DNA from: Morganella morganii
GTDB taxonomy: Bacteria > Pseudomonadota > Gammaproteobacteria > Enterobacterales > Enterobacteriaceae
DNA: 20,025 nt
Direction: 5' to 3'
Assembly: GCF_003996855.1 (NCBI RefSeq)
Contig: NZ_NRQY01000001.1
Location: 275,172-295,196 of the forward strand
How positions within the stretch are numbered: the stretch's first letter is position 1; the number at the start of each line of letters is the position of its first letter. Shown here piece after piece: positions 1-6,091 of the stretch. Position numbers and translations under genes: made by a program. The notes beneath the pieces were generated by a model, which was not told where the DNA came from, did no database searches, and worked only from the letters and a program-made list of their open reading frames with translations.

Positions 1-7
1 TGGGGAT

Positions 8-136
8 GTGAAGAAAGTTATAGGGGCGCTATCACTTGTATTGGCAATGATGTTTTTATCTGGCTGCGCAAATAAAACACCAGACTTTAACCAGAGGTCA
101 TCGATGCTTTCGATAGGCATGTCTAAGGCTGAATAA
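8..136 (+). pseudogene. Very short lipoprotein, probably a truncated BamE/SmpA-like protein
   Basis: The frame starts at a GTG and encodes 42 residues. It has a clear lipoprotein signal: basic MKK-type N-terminus (V/MKKVIGA), hydrophobic stretch, and lipobox LSGC with the lipidated Cys near residue 20. The end, SIGMSKAE, resembles the start of the BamE/SmpA fold, where GMSKAEV is normally followed by a helix and a further 60 or more residues. Here a TAA stop follows directly. In the next frame the bases after the stop read ITTTVPGVPE, which resembles the expected continuation, so a frameshift or small deletion is likely. The real start could also lie left of the window, because the GTG has little room for a ribosome binding site. 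It could instead be a genuine tiny lipoprotein. The motif similarity is from memory. Confidence 0.5.
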
Positions 137-167
137 CCACCACCGTGCCGGGAGTACCGGAGAGAAA

Positions 168-974
168 ATGTCTGTTTATTTTGTCATTTCTGTTCTGATT
201 ATTTTTTTAATTATCCTGCTGATCGTATTAACTATTACCGGTAAAATTGTGGTCAGGCGGAAGAAAACCGTTTATCTGTCACTGTTGGCGCTGTTTTTTG
301 CTTTTTTTATTAAAAGCACGGTATTGGAAACAGATGAGCAGATGAAAGCACAGGTTATTGAGATGGTACCGACACTGAAAGCCATCAGTCAGGTTGATCC
401 GGAGGCATTTGATGCCTTTTTTACCGGTTACAGAAATGCCGGCAGTGGTTCGGAAAAAAGAGAAGAGTACTATATACGGGTACAACAGTGGGCCACCGCA
501 AATATAAAACATCTGCTTTATATTGCGGCAGATGATGCTGTTATTAATTACGGGAAAATGCGGCTGGAATTTTTACAGAAAGCGCTGGCGCAGGATACAT
601 CCGGTGATTTTTGCTTTCGTGTGCTGCATCCGGAAGTGTCAGGCCCGCCGGATATGAAAATGGCCTCCGGAGAATACCGTGACTTTATTATCAGAAACAG
701 AGTGGTACTTGAACTGGTGAATTCTGCCGGTGAGAGTATTCCGGTTGAGCATTATTCTGCGGATGATATTCAGACATTATTTTCAGCGCAGATACAGGAA
801 TCTGCGGATAAATACGGCGACCGTTTCCTGATGGGGGATGCGTTTTTGCTGGCGGAAGATAAGCTGCAAGCCTGTCAGATGGAAATTGATTTAATGGATG
901 CTGTACTCAATGCACCGCCCCGTGAATCTGCTGAACTTATCCGCTATGTATTTGCGGATGAGTGGCCGGAATAA
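168..974 (+). CDS. Unrecognised inner-membrane protein with a periplasmic C-terminal domain
   Basis: I do not recognise this 268-residue protein. Two hydrophobic helices lie at about residues 3-23 and 34-50, separated by a basic loop (GKIVVRRKK). By the positive-inside rule the loop is cytoplasmic and the roughly 215-residue C-terminal part faces the periplasm. That part is acidic and helical in character and has two cysteines, in GDFCFRV and LQACQME, that could form a disulfide. The start has a good ribosome binding site (GGAGAG, six bases upstream). The gene follows the short lipoprotein frame by only 31 bases, so the two probably share a transcript and could work together at the envelope. 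No catalytic motif was seen. It is followed by a weak hairpin and then by the cat leader. Confidence 0.75.
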   Translation: MSVYFVISVLIIFLIILLIVLTITGKIVVRRKKTVYLSLLALFFAFFIKSTVLETDEQMKAQVIEMVPTLKAISQVDPEAFDAFFTGYRNAGSGSEKREEYYIRVQQWATANIKHLLYIAADDAVINYGKMRLEFLQKALAQDTSGDFCFRVLHPEVSGPPDMKMASGEYRDFIIRNRVVLELVNSAGESIPVEHYSADDIQTLFSAQIQESADKYGDRFLMGDAFLLAEDKLQACQMEIDLMDAVLNAPPRESAELIRYVFADEWPE

Positions 975-981
975 ACAAAAC

Positions 982-1005
982 CGGACTTCATCCGGATTAA
1001 GTCCG
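982..1005 (+). other. Hairpin downstream of the membrane protein gene
   Basis: CGGACTT and AAGTCCG form a 7-bp stem with a 10-base loop. An overlapping pair, CCGGA/TCCGG, could form instead. No T-run follows, so termination is doubtful. It lies about 40 bases before the leader peptide of the cat gene, so the cat promoter must overlap it or lie further upstream. Confidence 0.3.
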
Positions 1006-1043
1006 TATCATTATTTAATACCAAATTACTTACGGAGGACGGG

Positions 1044-1085
1044 ATGCTGCCCATTGAGACAACCAGACTGCCTTCTGATTATTAA
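1044..1085 (+). CDS. Leader peptide of the chloramphenicol acetyltransferase gene (MLPIETTRLPSDY)
   Basis: This 13-codon frame has a strong ribosome binding site, GGAGGA at 1034-1039, four bases before the ATG. That site is better and more accessible than the one of cat itself. Its last four sense codons (CCT TCT GAT TAT) form the 5' arm of the hairpin that covers the cat ribosome binding site, and its stop lies at the start of the loop. In translation attenuation of drug-resistance genes (cat-86, cmlA, ermC), a short leader of this kind is translated, the drug stalls the ribosome on it, and the downstream hairpin opens. The frame, binding site and hairpin are seen directly. The regulatory role is inferred. 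Confidence 0.7.
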   Translation: MLPIETTRLPSDY

Positions 1086-1109
1086 TATTTTTCGCTATTA
1101 ATCAGAAGG
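1071..1109 (+). promoter_or_regulatory. Hairpin that hides the cat ribosome binding site (translation attenuator)
   Basis: CCTTCTGATTA (1071-1081) and TAATCAGAAGG (1099-1109) are perfect complements, giving an 11-bp stem with a 17-base loop. The 3' arm contains most of the cat ribosome binding site AGAAGGA (1104-1110), which is six bases from the cat ATG at 1117. The 5' arm is coded by the end of the leader peptide. No T-run follows and a terminator is excluded by position, so sequestration of translation initiation is the natural reading. Confidence 0.75.
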
Positions 1110-1116
1110 AATAAAC

Positions 1117-1758
1117 ATGAATTTCACCAGAATTGATCTGACTGCCCGGAACCGCAGAGAACATTTTGCTCTTTATCGTCAGCAGATTAAATGCGGGTTC
1201 AGCCTGACCACTAAACTTGATATTACGGCTTTGCGTACCGCGCTGGCGGAAACGGATTATAAATTTTATCCGGTGATGATTTATCTGATCTCCCGGATTG
1301 TTAATCAGTTTCCGGAGTTCCGGATGGCGATGAAAGATAATGAACTGATTTACTGGGACCAATCAGACCCGGTATTTACTGTTTTTCATAAAGAGACCGA
1401 AACATTCTCTGCATTGTCCTGCCGTTATTGTCCGGATCTCAGTGAGTTTATGGCGGGTTATAACACGGTAATGGCAGAATATCAGCATGATACTGCATTG
1501 TTTCCGCAGGAAAATTTACCAGAGAATCACCTGAATATATCATCATTACCCTGGGTGAGTTTTGACGGATTTAATCTGAATATCACCGGAAATGATGATT
1601 ATTTTGCCCCGGTTTTTGCGATGGCAAAGTTTCAGCAGGAATATGACCGCGTATTATTACCTGTTTCTGTGCAGGTTCATCATGCAGTCTGTGATGGTTT
1701 TCATGCAGCGCGGTTTATTAATACACTTCAGCTGATGTGTGATAACATACTGAACTAA
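1117..1758 (+). CDS. catA2: Type A chloramphenicol O-acetyltransferase, type II (CatA2-like)
   Basis: This cytoplasmic enzyme transfers acetyl from acetyl-CoA to the 3-hydroxyl of chloramphenicol and so inactivates it. The family works as a homotrimer with active sites at subunit interfaces. The 213-residue length is exactly that of the type II enzyme, and the sequence follows plasmid CatII as I remember it, with scattered substitutions. The signature HHAVCDGFH lies at residues 188-196, where His189 is the catalytic base (His195 in CATIII numbering) and Asp193 is the structural partner. SLPWVSFDGFN carries the serine that stabilises the transition state. The gene is intact. It has its own terminator, an attenuator-like leader and AT-rich flanks, and no IS, integron recombination site or transposase beside it. 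It is therefore probably a resident chromosomal resistance gene. The base composition of the surroundings hints at old acquisition. Confidence 0.95.
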   Translation: MNFTRIDLTARNRREHFALYRQQIKCGFSLTTKLDITALRTALAETDYKFYPVMIYLISRIVNQFPEFRMAMKDNELIYWDQSDPVFTVFHKETETFSALSCRYCPDLSEFMAGYNTVMAEYQHDTALFPQENLPENHLNISSLPWVSFDGFNLNITGNDDYFAPVFAMAKFQQEYDRVLLPVSVQVHHAVCDGFHAARFINTLQLMCDNILN

Positions 1759-1777
1759 ATTAGTTAATTCTGTATTT

Positions 1778-1814
1778 AAGCTACCTTATCCGACAGGAAT
1801 GGTGGCTTTTTTTT
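1778..1814 (+). terminator. Intrinsic terminator of cat
   Basis: AAGCTACC (1778-1785) pairs with GGTGGCTT (1801-1808) through one U-G wobble. The 15-base loop can form a small inner TCC/GGA stem. It is followed by six T. It lies 20 bases after the cat stop. Confidence 0.8.
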
Positions 1815-2245
1815 ATATTTTCACCGTGATTCGTAATCTCGTTTCAGAATGGTTCAGGATCGCTGTACGATAATGCCTCCGCAGTTTGGTAATACCATTA
1901 ATAAGAAAAATCAGCAAAGACGAACAGCAATAATAATAAAGTAAGCAGTAATAATAATATTAACAACACCAGATGCAGTTATAACAATAATAGTATTTTA
2001 AATGCCGGAAAGACTGCTGCGACAGTCATTTTGAACAACACCGGAATGCCGTAAGGGCAGTCGTAACAACACCAGTAAAAACATCATGATAGCATAGGAA
2101 TGTGCCTGAATATGTTTACTTAAACAATAAATAAACCGCCATATATAACAGAAGACAGTATTCTGAATGGCATTTTCTCTTCAGTATAAATATATCACCC
2201 TTTTTGCAGGGGGATATATAATAAGTTAAACTGAACAGCTATATA
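1815..2245. other. AT-rich stretch with no recognised gene
   Basis: This stretch has no convincing start-to-stop gene. It contains runs of AAT triplets (1929-1959), three copies of AACAACACC near 1963, 2034 and 2065, and an imperfect hairpin at 2190-2219. One frame without a start codon (1905-2054) would read as an asparagine-rich peptide with NNN clusters ending NNTGMP. That may be decayed coding sequence or plain low complexity. The stretch looks like a relic between the cat unit and the sutR-benE pair. Confidence 0.5.
2190..2219 (+). other. Imperfect hairpin overlapping a TATAAT box
   Basis: ATATATCACCC (2190-2200) pairs with GGGGGATATAT (2209-2219) at ten of eleven positions, with an 8-base loop. 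A perfect TATAAT at 2217-2222 overlaps its right edge, but no good -35 element lies at the usual distance. It could be an operator or chance in AT-rich DNA. Confidence 0.35.
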
Positions 2246-2280
2246 TTTTAGTTTTAGTTTTAGTTTTAGTTTTAGTTTTA
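2246..2280. repeat. Hexanucleotide tandem repeat (TTTTAG)5 plus a partial copy
   Basis: Five perfect TTTTAG units run from 2246 to 2275, followed by TTTTA. It lies in noncoding DNA between the cat terminator and the end of sutR, directly upstream of an orphan terminator. Such simple repeats change copy number by slipped-strand mispairing, so the locus may vary between strains. Confidence 0.9.
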
Positions 2281-2311
2281 TAGATAAAGTAAAACGATCC
2301 ATTAAGTCAAT

Positions 2312-2341
2312 GCGGGGTATATTTTATACCCCGCTTTTTTT
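2312..2341 (+). terminator. Strong plus-strand intrinsic terminator with no gene assigned
   Basis: GCGGGGTATA (2312-2321) and TATACCCCGC (2325-2334) form a perfect 10-bp stem with a TTT loop, followed by seven T. On the minus strand no T-run follows the hairpin, so it does not look built to end sutR, whose stop codon it touches. It must stop a plus-strand transcript that begins after the cat terminator, or read-through from cat. Confidence 0.85.
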
Positions 2342-2912
2342 ACGTGTCCGCAGAGCGCGGATAATGGATCAGATTATGCAGTGTTACTACGGAATTTCCG
2401 GGGTTGGCGTATGCGTGCGGGATATCGGCATGGAAACGCAGGGATTCCCCGGCAGAAACGGTATGCCATTCATCCCCCAGCCGCAGTTGTAATGCCCCTT
2501 CCAGCACAATGACATGCTCGATGACGCCGGGTTCATGCGGGCCGGATTCACTGAGTGCTCCGGGCAGCAGGTCAATCTTCAGTAAATCTGTTTTCAGTTC
2601 ATCATCAAACGGAATCAGCGGCGTGACGCGCATCCCGGAACGGGTCTGCTCAAAGACCGGCAGTTTTGCAAAAGGGTGAAGCGCTGCCTGCTGCTGTGGT
2701 TGTGCGCCTTCCAGAAATACAGAAAAAGCCACATTGAATCCGGTGGCGATTTTCCAGAGTGTCGATACAGTCGGGCTGGACTGTCCGCGTTCAATCTGGC
2801 TGAGCATAGCTTTGCTGACGCCCGTCAGTTGTGCTGCCTGACTGAGGCTCAGCCCGCGCTCGGCACGCAGTTGTTTAAAGGTCTCAGCAACAGCGGGTGT
2901 GATATCGTGCAT
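2340..2912 (-). CDS. sutR: XRE-family regulator with cupin sensor domain, SutR (YdcN)-like
   Basis: This is a 190-residue DNA-binding regulator. Residues 10-66 are a Cro/cI-type helix-turn-helix (LRAERGLSLSQAAQLTGVSKAMLSQIERGQSSPTV in outline), with the typical SQIERG recognition helix. Residues 110-185 are a small cupin barrel (HEPGVIEHVIVLEGALQLRLGDEWHTV, then HADIPHAY) that would bind a small ligand or metal. The layout and the divergent benE neighbour match E. coli ydcN/ydcO. E. coli YdcN was named SutR and linked to control of sulfur-use genes, so the symbol is given by context. Whether it controls benE is inferred from the twin repeats in the shared upstream region. The ribosome binding site is weak (GGAA far upstream of the ATG), which fits a low-level regulator. 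Confidence 0.8.
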   Translation of the reverse strand: MHDITPAVAETFKQLRAERGLSLSQAAQLTGVSKAMLSQIERGQSSPTVSTLWKIATGFNVAFSVFLEGAQPQQQAALHPFAKLPVFEQTRSGMRVTPLIPFDDELKTDLLKIDLLPGALSESGPHEPGVIEHVIVLEGALQLRLGDEWHTVSAGESLRFHADIPHAYANPGNSVVTLHNLIHYPRSADT

Positions 2913-2939
2913 AAATTGTCATTATTCCGGGTAAATGTC

Positions 2940-2996
2940 ATTGTCTGTTATAGCATCCGGTGGTAGAGTCCGATTGTCTGCTATAACATCCGATGG
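2940..2996. promoter_or_regulatory. Twin operator-like repeats in the sutR-benE divergent promoter region
   Basis: Two 24-base direct repeats lie at 2940-2963 and 2973-2996 with 21 of 24 positions identical and a centre spacing of 33 bp, about three helical turns. Their cores, TGTTATAGCA and TGCTATAACA, are exact reverse complements of each other. A candidate benE promoter has TTGTCT (2941-2946), a 17-bp spacer and TAGAGT (2964-2969). Binding here would block it. SutR is the obvious candidate binder, by inference. Confidence 0.65.
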
Positions 2997-3005
2997 TGTG
3001 TTCCT

Positions 3006-4181
3006 ATGAGTAAGTTAACATTTTTTCGTGCCTTTTCTCCAGCAATGATGATGACGGGATTGGTTGCGGTGCTGGTCGGTTACGCCAGTTCGGTAGCGAT
3101 TATTTTACAGGCACTGGATGTGGCGGGGCTTGATGCCGCTCAAACCGGTGGCTGGCTGATGCTGCTGGGGATCGGGATGGGGGTGACCACTATCGGTTTG
3201 TCTCTCTGGTATAAAATGCCGGTGCTGACGGCCTGGTCCACACCCGGGATTGCGCTGCTGGTGACCAGTCTGTCCGGTGTGACCATCAATGAAGCCGTTG
3301 GTGTGTTTATTTTTGCGTCCGGGCTGATGTTTCTGTGCGGCGTGACCGGTATTTTTGCCCGGCTGATGAATTACATTCCCCGTGCGCTGGCCTCGGCAAT
3401 GCTGGCAGGCATTCTGCTGCGTTTCGGGCTGACGGCGTTCGGCGCGCTGAATACCAGCTTTGTGCTGTGTGCCGCTATGATAGCCTCGTATGTGCTGATG
3501 CGGCGGATTTTCCCGCTGTACGCCATTATTGCCGCGCTGATCACCGGGATTGCTGTGACTGGGCTGAGCGGTGAGCTGCATTTTGTCCGGGAAGGCAATG
3601 TGTTTACGCTGCCGGAATTTGTGATGCCGTCATTTACACTGACATCCCTTATCAGTGTCGGCATTCCGTTTTTTATTGTGTCGCTGGCCTCACAGAATGC
3701 GCCGGGGATTGCAATTTTACAGGCCAATGGTTATCCGCCGCATACCTCTGCATTGCTGACCTGCTCCTCGCTGGCGGCGATGCTGCTCGCCCCGTGGGGC
3801 GGATTCAGTATCTGTATTGCGGCGATCACCGCTGCGATCTGCATGGCACCGGATGTTCATCCGGACCCGGCGCGGCGTTATACCGCCGCTGTCTGGGCGG
3901 GAATATTTTATCTGCTGGCAGGTATTTTCGGCGGTGCGGTTTTTATGCTGTTCAATGCATTTCCGGCGGCTCTGATACAGATCCTGGCCGGGCTTGCGCT
4001 GCTGACAACGCTGATGAACAGCCTGCATCAGTCACTGGAGGATGAAAAAGGGCGGGATGCGGCGATTATCTGTTTTCTGCTGACCGCATCAGGTATTACG
4101 CTGCTCGGGATCAGCTCGGCCTTCTGGGGATTGCTGGCGGGTATTGTGGTACATCAGATTATGACCGGGCGCAGACGCTGA
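3006..4181 (+). CDS. ydcO: BenE-family transporter (YdcO-like, annotated benzoate/H+ symporter)
   Basis: This 391-residue inner-membrane protein has about twelve hydrophobic segments along its length. It carries typical BenE motifs: LTAWSTPGIALL near residue 80, SQNAPGIAILQANGY near 230 and APWGGFSICIAAITAAIC near 265. The family is named for benzoate-proton symport in Acinetobacter, but the true substrate of the enterobacterial YdcO branch is not established. No benzoate degradation genes are in view. The divergent sutR-like regulator suggests another ligand, perhaps linked to sulfur or acid metabolism (inference). The gene is intact, with a poor ribosome binding site before the ATG. Confidence 0.88.
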   Translation: MSKLTFFRAFSPAMMMTGLVAVLVGYASSVAIILQALDVAGLDAAQTGGWLMLLGIGMGVTTIGLSLWYKMPVLTAWSTPGIALLVTSLSGVTINEAVGVFIFASGLMFLCGVTGIFARLMNYIPRALASAMLAGILLRFGLTAFGALNTSFVLCAAMIASYVLMRRIFPLYAIIAALITGIAVTGLSGELHFVREGNVFTLPEFVMPSFTLTSLISVGIPFFIVSLASQNAPGIAILQANGYPPHTSALLTCSSLAAMLLAPWGGFSICIAAITAAICMAPDVHPDPARRYTAAVWAGIFYLLAGIFGGAVFMLFNAFPAALIQILAGLALLTTLMNSLHQSLEDEKGRDAAIICFLLTASGITLLGISSAFWGLLAGIVVHQIMTGRRR

Positions 4182-4200
4182 GTACCGGAATGGCATCGAA

Positions 4201-4244
4201 ATACCTTAACATTCTGATAAGGTATATAACGACTTATGTTATAG
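4201..4244 (+). promoter_or_regulatory. Two dyads upstream of the acetyltransferase-hydrolase operon
   Basis: ATACCTTA (4201-4208) and TAAGGTAT (4218-4225) form perfect 8-base arms around 9 bases. Directly next to it, TATAAC (4225-4230) and GTTATA (4238-4243) form 6-base arms around 7 bases. The 8-mer TGTTATAG at 4237-4244 also occurs in the first sutR-benE repeat. They lie 48 or more bases before the chosen ATG and could be operators or promoter -10 parts. Confidence 0.4.
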
Positions 4245-4291
4245 AGTGGGATGATAAGTCAGGAAAATCGTCAGGCTATTCCGGAGACACA

Positions 4292-5065
4292 ATGAGTTTA
4301 CAGAATTACTGTGCAACAGAGCGCCAGTTCTGGCGCAATATCGCACAAACAGTTGTCACTATCAGTGACCGTGCAGAGTGCTATCTGACACCGTTACCGG
4401 TGCCTGTTTTTAACTATATTTATTTGCAGGCCGGTGCGGATAAAGATGAATTCACACAGGCTCAGCAACCTTTCGCGGCTCATCACAAATCTCATTGTCT
4501 GGTGGCGGAGAAATCTGCCGCAAAAGCACTGCACCCGCAGATTCAGGCTGCTGGTTATGAGGCTGACGGCGAAACCAGTGCCATGCATCTGAATATCGAT
4601 GAGTGGCAGCCGTCTTCTGTTCTTCCGGCCGGATGTGAGATCCGTGAGGTCAATGATCAGCTTGTGTTATGGGCAGAGCCGCTGGAAGCGGCGTTTCCGG
4701 CTGGTGATGATGACGGGGAAGAGAGCGTGGATTTCAGTATCGTCAGTGACTATATCAGCTATCATCAGCGGGCAATGGCAAACGGCACTGAGCTGCACCA
4801 TGCTGTTCTGCTGTGTGAAGGGAAACCGGTCAGTTGTATCACGCTGTCTCTGTCTGAATCGGGGGCGCGGATTGATGATCTCGGGACTGTTCCTGTACAT
4901 CAGGGCAACGGCTACGCCACGCTGCTGCTGGACTATGTGCTGACATTGTGCCGGAAACGCGGGGTGCGTGATTGTTATCTGGAAGCGTCCTCAGAGGGAC
5001 TGCGTTTGTATCAGAAGCTGGGTTTCCGCACACTGTTTGACTATCTGTTTTATGTGAAGGGATAA
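4292..5065 (+). CDS. GNAT-family N-acetyltransferase
   Basis: This 257-residue protein has a C-terminal GNAT fold. Motif A reads DDLGTVPVHQGNGYATLLL, with the acetyl-CoA pyrophosphate loop Q-G-N-G-Y-A at about residues 204-209. It is followed by LEASSEGLRLYQKLGFR, the typical motif B with the late tyrosine that often acts as general acid. The N-terminal 110 residues have no clear motif and may set the substrate, which is unknown. The open frame extends upstream to an ATG at 4190, but the start at 4292 is preferred: it has the ribosome binding site CCGGAGA, and the upstream dyads then fall in noncoding DNA. It is translationally close to the next gene, with a two-base gap between its stop and the next ATG. 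Confidence 0.88.
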   Translation: MSLQNYCATERQFWRNIAQTVVTISDRAECYLTPLPVPVFNYIYLQAGADKDEFTQAQQPFAAHHKSHCLVAEKSAAKALHPQIQAAGYEADGETSAMHLNIDEWQPSSVLPAGCEIREVNDQLVLWAEPLEAAFPAGDDDGEESVDFSIVSDYISYHQRAMANGTELHHAVLLCEGKPVSCITLSLSESGARIDDLGTVPVHQGNGYATLLLDYVLTLCRKRGVRDCYLEASSEGLRLYQKLGFRTLFDYLFYVKG

Positions 5066-5067
5066 AA

Positions 5068-6003
5068 ATGCGTAAGGCGGTCATCGGTGCATTGCTGGGC
5101 TGTTTGCTGATTGCCCCCGCAATAGCATCCGAAACAAAAAATACCGGGAAAGAGACTGTCCGGACAGAAAACCTTGCCCGTCAGGATGGCAGCGCTATTC
5201 ATTACTACCTGCTGCACCAGCAGGCGGAACCCACCCGCAAATTACTGGTGCTGATTCAGGGTTCTGATTGTAACAGTGCCAAAAACAACCGTTTTATGAC
5301 GGATACTTTCGGCGGTGCGTTCCCGGATCATGACATCCTGCTGGTGGAGAAATACGGGATCACGGATGCACTGCCTTATGATGTCCGGGATGGTGAGCGG
5401 GCAGACTGCCCGGCGGAAACCATGCTCAATGATTCTCTGTCAGTGCGGGTCAGTGACTATGCTGTGGTGCTCGATCGCCTGAGCGGGGAGTATGACACTG
5501 TGCTGCTGCTGGGCGGCAGTGAAGGGGCAACGGTCGCGGCACATACCGCGCTGGTATCACCGGCGGTTGATGCGGTGATTTCCATCAATGGCGGCGGGCG
5601 TTTTTTCCTTGATGATGTCACAGACAGTTTCCGAAGTGGTCCTCATCCGCCTGAAGAGACGCAATTAGCCGGTTTTCTGGCATTTACCGATGCGGTAAAA
5701 CGCAATGAAGTGGCAGACGATATGCTGGTCAGCCAGCACGGGCCGCGCTGGTGGCGTGAATATCTGGCGGCCGATGCACAGCAGGTGCTGAACGGGCAGA
5801 CAAAACCGGTTCTGGTTATTCAGACGCTGAATGATACCAACGTCAGTATTACGTCGTTTAAGCTGATGCAGAAAGCGATGGTGAACCCGGCTGTCACATT
5901 CCGGACATTTGATAATCTGGATCACTACTTTAAGGATAGTGACGGAAACCGCCATACTGAACAGATCCTGTCAGTTATCCGTGACTGGTATGCCGCACAG
6001 TGA
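5068..6003 (+). CDS. Exported alpha/beta hydrolase
   Basis: This is a 311-residue protein with a Sec signal peptide (MRKAVIGALLGCLLIAPAIA, cleavage after residue 20 at AIA-S), so it acts in the periplasm or outside. The mature part is an alpha/beta hydrolase: oxyanion-loop-like LIQGSDC at 62-68, nucleophile elbow GGSEG with Ser151, acid candidate Asp256 in TLNDTN, and His286 in NLDHYF. Cys68 and Cys114 could form a disulfide. Substrate is unknown; an esterase or peptidase acting on a small acylated compound is possible. It follows the GNAT gene with two bases between, so both are surely made from one mRNA. A pair of one intracellular acetyltransferase and one exported hydrolase is notable. 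No terminator with a T-run follows on this strand. Confidence 0.85.
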   Translation: MRKAVIGALLGCLLIAPAIASETKNTGKETVRTENLARQDGSAIHYYLLHQQAEPTRKLLVLIQGSDCNSAKNNRFMTDTFGGAFPDHDILLVEKYGITDALPYDVRDGERADCPAETMLNDSLSVRVSDYAVVLDRLSGEYDTVLLLGGSEGATVAAHTALVSPAVDAVISINGGGRFFLDDVTDSFRSGPHPPEETQLAGFLAFTDAVKRNEVADDMLVSQHGPRWWREYLAADAQQVLNGQTKPVLVIQTLNDTNVSITSFKLMQKAMVNPAVTFRTFDNLDHYFKDSDGNRHTEQILSVIRDWYAAQ

Positions 6004-6035
6004 TTATCTGCGGGATCGGACTGGTCAGCAGGGGA

Positions 6036-6070
6036 AAATAAAAAAACAAACGCCCGTCAGAGCGGGCGTT
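6036..6070 (-). terminator. Intrinsic terminator of uspF
   Basis: AACGCCCG and CGGGCGTT (6049-6056 and 6063-6070) form an 8-bp stem with a 6-base loop. Read on the minus strand it is followed by a T-rich run (TGTTTTTTTATTTTC). It may also slow transcription from the hydrolase side, where no T-run is present. Confidence 0.85.
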
Positions 6071-6091
6071 CAGTCAGGCCACTACCGCGTA

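Noticed and set aside
1915..2075. CRISPR array, suggested by repeated AACAACACC
   Set aside because: Repeats are only nine bases long and unevenly spaced (about 70 and 30 bases).
975..2340. Mobile element carrying cat
   Set aside because: No transposase, inverted terminal repeats, target-site duplication or integron attC-like site was seen. AT-rich composition alone is weak evidence.
3105..3581. Open frame of 158 residues on minus across the benE-like gene
   Set aside because: Antisense frame full of Gln, His and Gly; the transporter frame is clearly the coding one.
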